Assembly (NCBI RefSeq): GCF_023634025.1
Contig: NZ_JALJCW010000002.1
Span: 487,156-551,155, forward strand
Direction of reading: 5' to 3'
DNA length: 64,000 bases
Source: Hanstruepera flava
GTDB lineage: Bacteria > Bacteroidota > Bacteroidia > Flavobacteriales > Flavobacteriaceae
In this document: positions 34,785-43,659 of the stretch, one piece after another
Numbering within the stretch: position 1 is the stretch's first letter
Layout of the letters: every line of letters starts with the position of its first letter
The notes under the pieces: generated by a model
Seen by the model: only the letters and a program-made list of their open reading frames with translations
Databases searched by the model: none
What the model was told of the DNA's origin: nothing
Position numbers and translations under genes: made by a program

Positions 34785-35984
34785 ATGAAGAAATCTATTT
34801 TACTACTGTTTTCTATTGCGGCAATTCTATTTACCAATTGTGCCAGTGATGAAAATTCAATTCCCATCGATTCAAGTTTAACTTACATTGAATACGATTT
34901 AAGTGCTGTGGAAAACCCTGTTGTTACCGGTTATGTGCGTTTTGTTAAAGGTGAAGACCAATCTATTACTGCGCAAGTTATTTTGTCTGGATTAGATACC
35001 AATAACGGTAGTCATCCTGCCCGTATTTATTATGAATCAGCAGTTGAAGGTGGTTCTATCGCCATCACTTTAAATCCAGTTAATAGTAATACAGGAAGAA
35101 GTACTACAACATTTACAGCGTTAGACGACGGTACACCAATTACTTACGAAGAGCTTATAATTTTTAACGGACACTTAAATGTACATGTAAGTTCCAATAA
35201 TTTAGATTCTCTTTTAGCGCAAGGCGATATTGGAGAAAATGATTTAACTGGAAATACAAAAACGTATGCTTTAAGCGATGTAGATATGTCTGGAATTAGT
35301 GGTACTGCAAAATTTTCTGAACGTGAAAACGGAGAAGCTTTAGCAGTTATTGAGCTAGCCAATACTGTTAATGGCTCTGTGCATCCAGCCCATATTCATG
35401 GCAATACAGCTCTTGAGGGTGGAGCAGTAGTTTTTACATTTAATAACATAAATGGCGATACAGGTATTAGCAAAACTAATGTTTCGCAATTAGATGATGG
35501 TACCGAGTTTGGCTTTACAGATATCACAGAATATGATGGTCATATTAATGTGCATTTAGATCCCACAAATCTGCAAACTATAGTATCGCATGGCGATATA
35601 GGTGAAAACGAATTGACAGGAGCTGCATTGGCTTATCCGCTAAACGAAGTGGATGTGCCAGGTATTCAAGGGACAGCAACATTTTACCAAAGAAACAATG
35701 GAATGTCATTGGCTGTTATCACTTTGGAAAATGCCGTGCCAGGAGCTTCTTATCCAAGTCATATACATTCCAATGATTTGGCAACAACAGGGCCAATTAT
35801 TTTTACATTTAATAATGTAGATGGTGATACAGGAATTAGCGAAACAAATATTGAAATGCTTGATGATGGCACATCATTTGGCTATGATGAGGTAGGAACT
35901 GTAAATGGATATATAAATGTGCATTTAAGTGATACACAATTGGATGTTTTGGTGGCTCAAGGTAACATTGGTTCAAACAATTAA
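34785..35984 (+). CDS. Lipoprotein with three CHRD domains
   Basis: The 399-residue lipoprotein (lipobox ending TNC, Cys19) carries three tandem CHRD domains of about 115-120 residues (about 30-145, 150-270 and 272-395). The last two show the paired elements HPAHIHGN or YPSHIHSN, FTFNNxxGDTGIS and a GHINVHL or GYINVHL strand, and each ends IGEN or IGSN. The first repeat is more diverged and has lost the His pair (HPARIYYE). CHRD is a beta-rich, sometimes metal-binding domain of unclear role. The following gene starts directly after the stop. Confidence 0.82.
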   Translation: MKKSILLLFSIAAILFTNCASDENSIPIDSSLTYIEYDLSAVENPVVTGYVRFVKGEDQSITAQVILSGLDTNNGSHPARIYYESAVEGGSIAITLNPVNSNTGRSTTTFTALDDGTPITYEELIIFNGHLNVHVSSNNLDSLLAQGDIGENDLTGNTKTYALSDVDMSGISGTAKFSERENGEALAVIELANTVNGSVHPAHIHGNTALEGGAVVFTFNNINGDTGISKTNVSQLDDGTEFGFTDITEYDGHINVHLDPTNLQTIVSHGDIGENELTGAALAYPLNEVDVPGIQGTATFYQRNNGMSLAVITLENAVPGASYPSHIHSNDLATTGPIIFTFNNVDGDTGISETNIEMLDDGTSFGYDEVGTVNGYINVHLSDTQLDVLVAQGNIGSNN

Positions 35985-36638
35985 ATGATAGATTTAGCAT
36001 TATTGGAGCATTTGGAAGGCTATTTAACAGAAAATAGAAAAGCCAGGTTCCAAAATGTGTTATCACAGCGCACTAAACATTTTACAGTTGCTATAGAAGA
36101 TGTTTATCAACTTCATAACACCAGTGCCGTAATTAGAAGCTGTGATGTTTTTGGAATACAGGAAGTCCATATTGTTGAAGAGATAAACAGTAAACGTATT
36201 GATCGGGAAATTGCTATGGGAGCTCAAAAATGGGTCGATTTAAACCGTTATAATAATGTAAAGGACTGTTTGGCCAGTTTGCGAAAGCAAGGCTATCAAA
36301 TTGTAGCTACAACACCACATACAAACGATTGTTTACTTCAAGATTTTGATATTAGCAAAAAGTCCTGTTTCTTTTTTGGACGTGAAACCGAGGGTTTATC
36401 TCAAGACGTGTTGGATCAAGCTGACTGTTACCTTAAAATTCCTATGTATGGTTTTACAGAGAGTTTAAACATTTCTGTTTCGGCAGCAATTTTACTTCAA
36501 GATGTTACCACACGTTTAAAAAAATCTACAATTAATTGGGAATTGACTGAAACCGAAAAGCTGGAAAAACGTCTGGATTGGATAAAAAAGACTGTTAAAA
36601 GTTACGATGATATTGTTAAAAGATTTTATAATCCATAA
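35985..36638 (+). CDS. trmH: TrmH family RNA 2'-O-methyltransferase
   Basis: The 217-residue protein is a SPOUT-class methylase with motif 1 LHNTSAVIRSCDVFGIQEVH, motif 2 FFFGRETEGLS and motif 3 IPMYGFTESLNISVSAAILL, the order seen in tRNA (Gm18) methyltransferases. The C-terminal LDWIKKTVKSYDD block is shared with flavobacterial TrmH. The start directly follows the CHRD stop codon, so the two are co-transcribed, which says little about function. Confidence 0.9.
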   Translation: MIDLALLEHLEGYLTENRKARFQNVLSQRTKHFTVAIEDVYQLHNTSAVIRSCDVFGIQEVHIVEEINSKRIDREIAMGAQKWVDLNRYNNVKDCLASLRKQGYQIVATTPHTNDCLLQDFDISKKSCFFFGRETEGLSQDVLDQADCYLKIPMYGFTESLNISVSAAILLQDVTTRLKKSTINWELTETEKLEKRLDWIKKTVKSYDDIVKRFYNP

Positions 36639-36681
36639 ATGATTTACTAGTTTTAGAATAACTAACTAACATTTTATTCTT

Positions 36682-37206
36682 ATGATTATTCTCTATATCC
36701 TTTTAGGCCTTCTGGCTCTAATTTTGGTTTTAGCCCTTGTTGCTCCTAGAAACTACGAAGTTAATCGCAGTGTTGTTATCAATAAATCTGTTCCTGAAGT
36801 TTTCAATTACATTAAGCATGTTAAAAATCAAAACGATTGGTCGCCCTGGAAACAAAAGGATCCGAATATGAAGCAGGAATTTATAGGTACGGATGGCGAA
36901 ATTGGCTTCATTTCAAAATGGGAAGGCAATAAAGATGTAGGTACGGGTGAGCAGGAAATAATACTAATAGATGAAAACCAAAGAATGGAAACACAATTGC
37001 GGTTTTTTAAACCCTGGAAATCACAATCTATTGGTTATTTTACGGTTGAAGAACTTGAGCCTAATCAAACTAAAGTAGTTTGGGGTTTTAAAGGTGTAAA
37101 TCCAATACCATTTAATATTATGATGCTCTTTTTTAATTTTGAAAAGGCAGTTGGTAAGGATTTTGAAGAGGGTTTAACTAAATTGAAAACTGTTTTAGAA
37201 CGATAA
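36682..37206 (+). CDS. SRPBCC (START-like) family protein
   Basis: The 174-residue protein has an N-terminal hydrophobic helix (about 1-22) and a polyketide cyclase/START-like fold beginning NYEVNRSVVINKSVPEVFNY, with the usual DWSPWKQKDP strand. It is a probable membrane-bound ligand-binding protein of unknown ligand. It ends three bases before the VOC protein. Confidence 0.72.
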   Translation: MIILYILLGLLALILVLALVAPRNYEVNRSVVINKSVPEVFNYIKHVKNQNDWSPWKQKDPNMKQEFIGTDGEIGFISKWEGNKDVGTGEQEIILIDENQRMETQLRFFKPWKSQSIGYFTVEELEPNQTKVVWGFKGVNPIPFNIMMLFFNFEKAVGKDFEEGLTKLKTVLER

Positions 37207-37209
37207 ATT

Positions 37210-37584
37210 ATGGAAAATAATATGGTTGGCTGGTTTGAAATACCAGTATCAGATATGGACAGGGCCAAAGCTTTTTATGAAGCGGTATTTAAAATTGATA
37301 TTCATGTCGTAGATTTTGGTGGCATATTAATGGGTTGGTTTCCAGACAGAGGTCAGGCGCCAGGAGCGCAAGGCACATTAATAAAGCAAGAATCTTATAT
37401 ACCAAGTCAAGAAGGAACGTTGGTGTATTTTATTTCCGAAAATGTACAAAACGAATTAGATAGAATTGAAGCAGCAGGAGGTAAAATCTACCAGCCCAAA
37501 ACACAAATTTCTCCCGAACATGGATATATGGGTGTATTTTTGGATACTGAAGGGAATAGGGTAGCGTTACACTCTAGAGCTTAA
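37210..37584 (+). CDS. VOC (glyoxalase-like) family protein
   Basis: The 124-residue protein has the fold of the vicinal oxygen chelate superfamily: MVGWFEIPVSDMDRAKAFYE at the N terminus and GVFLDTEGNRVALHS at the C terminus. The metal ligands are not firmly placed. Substrate unknown. It follows the SRPBCC gene by three bases, a common pairing. Confidence 0.78.
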   Translation: MENNMVGWFEIPVSDMDRAKAFYEAVFKIDIHVVDFGGILMGWFPDRGQAPGAQGTLIKQESYIPSQEGTLVYFISENVQNELDRIEAAGGKIYQPKTQISPEHGYMGVFLDTEGNRVALHSRA

Positions 37585-37593
37585 TTGTAATAA

Positions 37594-38367
37594 TTAACCT
37601 CTACTTCGGCTACGGCTCAATACTTTGTATTCTTCATAGCATTCGCTAATAGCGTCAAGTAGTTGTAAATCGTTAGCGGAATTTATAAAATCTGCCGAGT
37701 AGTTGCATTGTCTCACAATTTCATCTAAGTCTACTTTATCTACCTGTAACAAAACCATGAGCATTTCGCGGTCATAACGAGAGGCCAACAAATTACGAAT
37801 TTCATCATCTTGCTTCATTTGTTTAAGCTTTCTCATTTCATTTCCTTTTTTTCCAAACATATTATGTAAAAAATCGGCAGGATTAAAAATGGCACCTAAA
37901 ACTTTGTTTACAGCATTGGATCTATTGACAGCCTCATAACCTGTAGATGGCAGTCCTGAAATTCTGTAGCGATAATTGGTATTAATTGGTACTTGCTGGA
38001 TATCAACTTCTAGAAAACCAGTTAAACGAAACTCATTAATAACTACTTCTTCAAGAGCTAAAGCTAGTTCTGTTAACTGAATTGTAGAACTCCCATATTT
38101 AATCCAGTCATTGGTTACACGAACCTTGATAGATTTAAAACCTAAATACGAAAAATGTAAGGTATCATTAGGCTTTGCTCTTAATTCAAAATCGCCCTCT
38201 TCGTTGGTTGTGGTTCCAATTACTTGAGATAAGTTAACAATATTTACACCTTCTAAAGGCTCGGCTTTGGTAGCATTTATTACTTTACCCAATACAAACG
38301 TATCGTCTTGCGAAAAGCCAAAAGCTGACACAAGAAAAAATATAAGTAGGAAAAAGCAATTTTTCAT
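37594..38367 (-). CDS. Exported protein with carboxypeptidase-like regulatory domain
   Basis: From the ATG at 38367 this is 257 residues, with a signal ending AFGFSQ and a CarboxypepD_reg-like domain (about 22-105: VLGKVINATKAEPLEGVNIV, GTTTNEEGDFELRAKPNDTL, FSYLGFKSIKVRV). The C-terminal part is helical. Upstream TTG at 38400 is an inferior start. It probably acts in the periplasm or as surface accessory protein; the function is unknown. It lies just 28 bases beyond the VOC gene, convergent. Confidence 0.7.
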   Translation of the reverse strand: MKNCFFLLIFFLVSAFGFSQDDTFVLGKVINATKAEPLEGVNIVNLSQVIGTTTNEEGDFELRAKPNDTLHFSYLGFKSIKVRVTNDWIKYGSSTIQLTELALALEEVVINEFRLTGFLEVDIQQVPINTNYRYRISGLPSTGYEAVNRSNAVNKVLGAIFNPADFLHNMFGKKGNEMRKLKQMKQDDEIRNLLASRYDREMLMVLLQVDKVDLDEIVRQCNYSADFINSANDLQLLDAISECYEEYKVLSRSRSRG

Positions 38368-38452
38368 TTCGACTAAATTAGGGATAAAAGTACTAAACAA
38401 AAAAATAGATTAGGCTTTTATCCCTTAATTTGACTTAATATTAACAAATAGC

Positions 38453-40255
38453 TTATCGTCTTGAGCGTCTTGGTCTAGAAGAACCTGAAGATGTTCTAGT
38501 TTCAGAACGCCTAGGTTTTGATCCGCCTTCAGAGCTTCTACGACTACGTCTATTCCCAGAGTCGTTTTTAGAACTTGATCGTCTATCGCCTCTAGGTTTG
38601 TCATCACGTCTACGTTTGCCACCATCACGGCGTCTTTTACCACGACTTGTGCTTCTGCCTTTGTCTTCACTAACTTCTACATTTACAAAACGACCATTGT
38701 GTTTGAAATCGGTAAAGAAGGCCAATACCTTTTCTTGTAACTTACTTTCGGTAGTGAAAAACGAGAAACTTTCTTTTACATCAACCTTAAAAACATCGTC
38801 ACGACCCAACTCTAAAATTTCTTTTAAGAAGTCTTTCAGTTTCATCCAGTCGTAGCCATCTTTTTTACCTACATTAATAAAATACCTAGTATTGTCACCT
38901 GAATCGCCAGGACGATTACCAGAGGCATCAGCTGAAACGTTTAAGTCGTGTGATTTTTGATAGTAATTAAAGAAGCGTGTAAACTCAACCGAAAAGAATT
39001 TTTTAATCAGTTCATCTTTACTGGTATCATCAAATAGTTGATTAATACTATCTAAATATTTATCAATTTCATGATTGACTTCGGTATTGTGAACTTTGTT
39101 GGCAAGAGACATGAGTTGCACTTCGCAAATTTCCATACCGTTAGGAATATCCTTTTTTACAAAGTCCTTTTTAATAATGCGCTCAATACTTTTAATTTTT
39201 CGCACTTCACTTTTAGACACAATAACCATGGAAACCCCTGTTTTCCCAGCACGACCTGTACGACCGCTACGATGGGTGTAGGTTTCAATTTCGTCTGGTA
39301 ATTGGTAATTGATTACGTGCGTAATATCATCAACATCAATACCACGAGCAGCCACATCGGTTGCCACAAGCATTTGGATCTGCTTGTTACGAAACGCTTT
39401 CATTACCAAATCCCGTTGATTCTGGCTTAAATCACCATGTAATGCACCTGCGTTATAACCATCTTCAATCAATTTTTCAGCTACTTTTTGAGTATCGCGT
39501 TTGGTTCTGCAGAACACCACCGAAAAGATATCCGGATTGGCATCAGCCAATCGTTTTAAGGCTAAATAACGGTCTCTGGCATTTACCAAATAGTATTCGT
39601 GTGACACTTGGTCACTACCAACGTTTTTTGTTCCAACAGTAATTTCAATAGGTTGGTGCATGAATTTTTTAGCAATGGTAGCCACTTCCTTGGGCATGGT
39701 AGCCGAAAACAACCAGGTACTTTTTTCTTGAGGTGTGTGTGAAAGAATATCGGTGATGTCTTCATAGAATCCCATGTTTAACATTTCATCGGCTTCATCT
39801 AAAACCGAGTATTCAATTTTTGAGATATTAACCAAACGACGGCTAATCATATCTTTCATACGGCCAGGTGTGGCTACTATAATTTGTGCACCTTTTTTGA
39901 CCTCTTTGGCCTGTTCGGTAATGCTTGCACCGCCATAAATGGCTACCACATGTAAGCCTTTGCAATGTTTGCCATATTGTTTTAATTCGTTGGTGATTTG
40001 TAAACAAAGTTCACGAGTAGGCGATAGGATTAAGCCTTGCGTGGTGCGACTATCCATTTGTATTTTTTGCAACATTGGGAAACCAAAGGCTGCTGTTTTA
40101 CCAGTTCCTGTTTGAGCCAATGCCACTAAATCAGTGTCTTGATCTAATAAAATTGGGATAGCTTGCGCTTGGACATCACTTGGGGTTACAAACCCCATGT
40201 CATTAATAGCTTGTAATAGGTCTTGGTTAAGACCTAAATCTTGGAATGTGTTCAT
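38453..40255 (-). CDS. DEAD-box RNA helicase with basic Arg/Ser tail
   Basis: The 600-residue protein carries all helicase motifs: AQTGTGKT, PTRELC, VATPGR, DEAD, SAT, ARGIDV and HRSGRTGRAGKTG. A DbpA-type RNA-binding domain is likely at about residues 480-555, and the last 45 residues are very rich in Arg, Lys, Gly and Ser (KRRRDGGKRRRDDKPRGDRR). This is the form of CsdA-like helicases used in ribosome assembly and cold adaptation. A promoter and a long structured leader lie upstream. In the minus direction its stop falls after the short ORF shadow, so no downstream partner is coupled. Confidence 0.9.
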   Translation of the reverse strand: MNTFQDLGLNQDLLQAINDMGFVTPSDVQAQAIPILLDQDTDLVALAQTGTGKTAAFGFPMLQKIQMDSRTTQGLILSPTRELCLQITNELKQYGKHCKGLHVVAIYGGASITEQAKEVKKGAQIIVATPGRMKDMISRRLVNISKIEYSVLDEADEMLNMGFYEDITDILSHTPQEKSTWLFSATMPKEVATIAKKFMHQPIEITVGTKNVGSDQVSHEYYLVNARDRYLALKRLADANPDIFSVVFCRTKRDTQKVAEKLIEDGYNAGALHGDLSQNQRDLVMKAFRNKQIQMLVATDVAARGIDVDDITHVINYQLPDEIETYTHRSGRTGRAGKTGVSMVIVSKSEVRKIKSIERIIKKDFVKKDIPNGMEICEVQLMSLANKVHNTEVNHEIDKYLDSINQLFDDTSKDELIKKFFSVEFTRFFNYYQKSHDLNVSADASGNRPGDSGDNTRYFINVGKKDGYDWMKLKDFLKEILELGRDDVFKVDVKESFSFFTTESKLQEKVLAFFTDFKHNGRFVNVEVSEDKGRSTSRGKRRRDGGKRRRDDKPRGDRRSSSKNDSGNRRSRRSSEGGSKPRRSETRTSSGSSRPRRSRR

Positions 40256-40396
40256 TCTTAAATGTAAGTATTCGATTATGTTATAAAGTGTTACAACAGA
40301 AGCGAATCGACATACTTAACCTGAAACTTCTTGGTAACACATCCTCACCCTGAGGAATACGAAATACAAAACGCTGTATTTCAGTGGGCAAAGATA
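40256..40396 (-). promoter_or_regulatory. Promoter and structured 5' leader of the DEAD-box helicase gene
   Basis: Minus-strand TATCTTTG at 40389-40396 is an exact -7 element; the leader to the start codon at 40255 is about 125 bases. It can fold into three stems: AAATACA/TGTATTT (40362-40381) right at the 5' end, CCTCA/TGAGG (40343-40355), and GTGTTAC/GTAACAC (40288-40340). Such leaders are known from cold-shock helicase genes, but the specific mechanism here is inferred. Confidence 0.5.
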
Positions 40397-40454
40397 CACT
40401 TTTATTTGAGATGAATTACGTTTTATAAAAACTGATTACTTGCAATGATTATTC

Positions 40455-40937
40455 TTATCGCAATAGAAGTATTTTTTCAGTTAGTTTGTCTATAAACTCG
40501 TGCAAATATTCTGGAGTGACGCCATAATCTGGTTCTATCCACCAGCTTTTTACAATACCGCTATGTGAGTATTCAACAAAATAATCATTAGCATCAACGC
40601 ATGTTCCACATCCAAAAGTCGTTTCATTACTATTTAGTAATTCTTCAGGGAAATAATCAGGCAAATCATTAACCAGTTCGAAAAGTTCATTGTCAAGTTC
40701 TATAAAATCAAATTCTTCTATACGATTGTCATCAATAATATCTTCAAATAGCTTTTCATCTGTTAGTTTAAAAACATCTATACAAGCTTCTTCTAAATTA
40801 CAATGTACAAAAGCATAATGACCAAATATTAAATAATTTTCGCCTGTAGGAACAGCCTTTGAATCATTATCATTATCACTATTACATGAAAATAAAGTAA
40901 TAAAAACAGCAAGAAAGATTAGTTGTAAGTGTTTCAT
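40455..40937 (-). CDS. Small lipoprotein of unknown function
   Basis: From the ATG at 40937 this is a 160-residue lipoprotein: signal ending TLFSC, followed by an Asp/Asn-rich tail (NSDNDNDSK). The mature part is acidic, with an FGHYAFVHCNLEEACIDVFK segment and a Cys pair in TTFGCGTCVD that might form a disulfide. Longer starts up to 41045 would overlap the neighbour. It lies four bases downstream of the next lipoprotein gene and shares its signal sequence, so the two form an operon and may come from one duplication. Confidence 0.6.
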   Translation of the reverse strand: MKHLQLIFLAVFITLFSCNSDNDNDSKAVPTGENYLIFGHYAFVHCNLEEACIDVFKLTDEKLFEDIIDDNRIEEFDFIELDNELFELVNDLPDYFPEELLNSNETTFGCGTCVDANDYFVEYSHSGIVKSWWIEPDYGVTPEYLHEFIDKLTEKILLLR

Positions 40938-40941
40938 AGTT

Positions 40942-41379
40942 TTAGTTTTTATCAAAACGCCAGACTGGGCCATCCCAATCAATTTGAGATAATATGAAAT
41001 CAACCTCGTCGTGGTCGAATAAATAAACCCAACTAGAGTTACCAACTTTTAATCGATGTCTTAGATTACCGTTTGGATGAGTTGCTGGAAGAACTTCAAA
41101 ACTATATTCATATTCACCATTAGTATAAACATATTGTGGGTCGTCATTTCCTGAAACTACTAATAAATTGCTTGGTTTGAAATCAAAAACAATATTATCA
41201 CTTGAATAATCAATTTCTAATTCGGGATCATAGTGGTAAACTGAAATAAGTTTCCACTCACCAAGTATTTGAACTTCGGGTTCAATGGTTTGTGGGATGT
41301 TTTCAGTATTGTCATCATCACTATTGCAGGAGAATAGCATAATAAAAGCAGCTAAACAATATAGTTGTAGGTTTTTCAT
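40942..41379 (-). CDS. Small lipoprotein, lipocalin-like
   Basis: The 145-residue lipoprotein has the signal MKNLQLYCLAAFIMLFSC and a beta-rich domain starting ILGEWKLISVYHY, the opening typical of lipocalin-like (DUF4488/lipocalin_4-like) proteins, and ending in RFDKN. Ligand unknown. Its signal peptide is nearly the same as that of the downstream gene (LFSCNSD in both), though the mature parts differ. Confidence 0.6.
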   Translation of the reverse strand: MKNLQLYCLAAFIMLFSCNSDDDNTENIPQTIEPEVQILGEWKLISVYHYDPELEIDYSSDNIVFDFKPSNLLVVSGNDDPQYVYTNGEYEYSFEVLPATHPNGNLRHRLKVGNSSWVYLFDHDEVDFILSQIDWDGPVWRFDKN

Positions 41380-41445
41380 AAGGTTGGTTTATTAGTAGAT
41401 GCTCAAAACACAATTGGGTTGCGTCAAAAAATCAAAAAAGTCTTT

Positions 41446-41919
41446 TTAATTATGATAAGCCGTATTATGCGCCAAAGTATTACCGCAAGTACCACAATTT
41501 CCTGCAGAGGCAGCTCCTCCAACACAACCATTGCTACAAGTGTAATGCCAAACACCAGCTGCATTTTGCCCACTTTGTGCTGTAGTGTTCGTTGTTGTAC
41601 TAGTTGGTGAAGCGGTTGGTGAATTGTTGGTGTTCGTATTATTATGATAGGCCTGATTATGTGCTAAAGCATTTCCACAATTACTACAATTTCCAGCGGC
41701 TGCTGCGCCACCAGCACAACCACTGGGGCATGTATAATGATATAAACCGCTTGTATTTTGAGCTGTAGTGTTTTGTTTAGCAGGTGCGTCAAAAACCTGT
41801 AAAGGTTGTAGTTCAGCTTCTTCCGTAGCTTTTTGAGGTGTTTCAGTTTTGTCCTTGCAACCTAAAATAGAAACTAAAACAGTAAGGAGCAGTATAGTAA
41901 ATGGTTTAAAGTATTTCAT
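41446..41919 (-). CDS. Lipoprotein with two Cys/His repeats
   Basis: The 157-residue lipoprotein (Cys21 in SILGC) contains two nearly equal 35-residue repeats (about 59-93 and 122-157) linked by a Ser/Thr/Asn-rich spacer. Each has Cys-x3-Cys-x9-Cys-x2-Cys-x5-His-x4-His: Cys64, 68, 78, 81, His87, 92 and Cys128, 132, 142, 145, His151, 156. This is a plausible metal-binding knuckle. The motif YTCPSGC...GGA has a ring of zinc-ribbon-like domains, but I cannot name a family with certainty. Confidence 0.6.
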   Translation of the reverse strand: MKYFKPFTILLLTVLVSILGCKDKTETPQKATEEAELQPLQVFDAPAKQNTTAQNTSGLYHYTCPSGCAGGAAAAGNCSNCGNALAHNQAYHNNTNTNNSPTASPTSTTTNTTAQSGQNAAGVWHYTCSNGCVGGAASAGNCGTCGNTLAHNTAYHN

Positions 41920-41983
41920 GACAGTTTATTTAAGGTGTTTATTTAATTAAGGGATAATATAAGCTTTTTTTATAATAAGACGA

Positions 41984-42559
41984 TTAATGGCTACTTAAAA
42001 AAGCTACCAGCTGTTTAATGGCTTTACCACGATGGCCAATTTTGTTTTTTTTGTCTAACGATATTTCAGCAAAAGTTTTAGTTTGGCCTTTAGCTTTAAA
42101 AATCGGGTCGTATCCAAAACCTTTATCACCATGCTTTTTTTGTGTAATTTCACCTTTACAAATGCCTGTAAAGGTCTTCAAATCGTTATTGAAATGTAAT
42201 GCAATTACGGTTTTAAATTGGGCGTTTCGGTTTGTTTTTTGATGTAAATTTTCTAATAATAGATTCATGTTGTCTTCAGCATGACGTTGCTCACCGGCAT
42301 ATCGTGCCGAGAACACACCAGGTTCACCATTTAGGGCTTCTACTTCTAAACCTGTATCATCTGCAAAACAGTCATAACCATAATGTTCTTTTATGTATTG
42401 CGCTTTTTGAATAGCATTGCCTTCTATGGTTTTTTGCGTTTCTGGAATATCCACCTCGCATCCAATATCCTTTAAGCTTAAGAGCGTTATGTGTGATGGG
42501 ATGAGTTTCTGTACCTCATTGAGTTTATTTAAATTATTGGTTGCGAAAACAAGTTGCAT
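41984..42559 (-). CDS. rdgB: Non-canonical purine NTP pyrophosphatase
   Basis: The 191-residue enzyme removes inosine and xanthosine triphosphates. It has the N-terminal FATNNLNKLNEV, the FADDTGLEVEALNGEPGVFS block and FGYDPIF near residue 148, with the ISLDKKNKIGHRGKAI end, all typical of HAM1/RdgB. Size matches the family. It is divergent from the DUF4421 gene. Confidence 0.94.
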   Translation of the reverse strand: MQLVFATNNLNKLNEVQKLIPSHITLLSLKDIGCEVDIPETQKTIEGNAIQKAQYIKEHYGYDCFADDTGLEVEALNGEPGVFSARYAGEQRHAEDNMNLLLENLHQKTNRNAQFKTVIALHFNNDLKTFTGICKGEITQKKHGDKGFGYDPIFKAKGQTKTFAEISLDKKNKIGHRGKAIKQLVAFLSSH

Positions 42560-42640
42560 ATTAATTGAATTAATGTAATTTTAGCTTTTTGAGAGGTTGT
42601 AACGAAATAATTTTCATCAAATTTAGTTGTTTTACATAAC

Positions 42641-43639
42641 ATGATTCACAGAATTATACTTCTTTTTGCGGTAAGTTTTATTTCTATTTCAGGTCATTCT
42701 CAAATTAAGAAAGATAAGGACTCTTTAAATTTGATTGATGTTGTTGATTCATTATTTATAGATCACGATATTAGAAATTATTCTCTGCGATTATTTTCAA
42801 ATTATAAGGTTAAGCAGTTTAGGTTAAAAAATGGAGATACCAAATCGCGCTATGTGCCCAATAACCGTTATGGACTGGGTTTTGGTTTTGCAAGTAGTAA
42901 AGTTTTGATTGATATTGCCTTTAATATAAAAACGGCGAATAAGGAAGCTACCAATCGTTTTGATGCTCAAGGAACTATTATTGTTGGCAAGCACCATTAT
43001 GCTAACGGATTTATCCAATCGTACAAGGGATTTAACGTTAAAAACAATTTTGGGCAACCAACTGTTTTTAGGGACGATATTAAGTCTATTACGGTTGGTT
43101 TTAATTACTTATATACCTTATCTGAAATAGAATTTTCATATTCACTATTAAAAGCGGGTTTAGCAAAACGCAACAAAAATGTCTATATAACTGGCGGTTT
43201 GGGAGTTTTTGGGGTGTATGATTATTTTTCATCCAATGATGATATTCTACCACCAAACGGCGAGTTGTATTATAATGAGAAAGCAGAAATAAAACGTTAC
43301 AATAGTGTTGCGGTTGGTGTATTGGCTGGATTTTTATCGGTTTTTATGTTGCCTAAAAATTTTGTTGCAACCTGTAATATTATGCCAGGAGTGGCGCTCA
43401 TGAATAAAAGTGTCACTCTAGAAGATGAGAGTTATAAACCGTCAAAGCCCATGCTTTATAAATTAGATTTCACATTGGCTTTAGGGTATAATGTGAAACG
43501 GTATTATATTAACCTAATTTATGGCGCCGAAACCTATTCAACACAATTAGGTTTTGATAATCGCTATAGCTTTTACTTATCCAAAGCTAAATTAGCTTTT
43601 GGTTATAAATTGGGAGTTAATAAAAAACGGAAAAAGTAA
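42641..43639 (+). CDS. DUF4421 family outer-membrane beta-barrel-like protein
   Basis: The 332-residue protein has a signal peptide (ends SISGHSQ) and a beta-rich body with alternating strands: YGLGFGFASSKVLIDIAFNI, ITVGFNYLYTL and the C-terminal YSFYLSKAKLAFGYKLGV. It resembles DUF4421, thought to be an outer-membrane barrel. Function unknown. The next gene follows 20 bases on. Confidence 0.68.
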   Translation: MIHRIILLFAVSFISISGHSQIKKDKDSLNLIDVVDSLFIDHDIRNYSLRLFSNYKVKQFRLKNGDTKSRYVPNNRYGLGFGFASSKVLIDIAFNIKTANKEATNRFDAQGTIIVGKHHYANGFIQSYKGFNVKNNFGQPTVFRDDIKSITVGFNYLYTLSEIEFSYSLLKAGLAKRNKNVYITGGLGVFGVYDYFSSNDDILPPNGELYYNEKAEIKRYNSVAVGVLAGFLSVFMLPKNFVATCNIMPGVALMNKSVTLEDESYKPSKPMLYKLDFTLALGYNVKRYYINLIYGAETYSTQLGFDNRYSFYLSKAKLAFGYKLGVNKKRKK

Positions 43640-43659
43640 GAAATTAAATTTATTTAGAA

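Noticed and set aside
40938..41045. A longer start for the small lipoprotein at 40455.
   Set aside because: It would put 36 residues before a clear lipoprotein signal and overlap the neighbour; ATG at 40937 gives a normal signal peptide.
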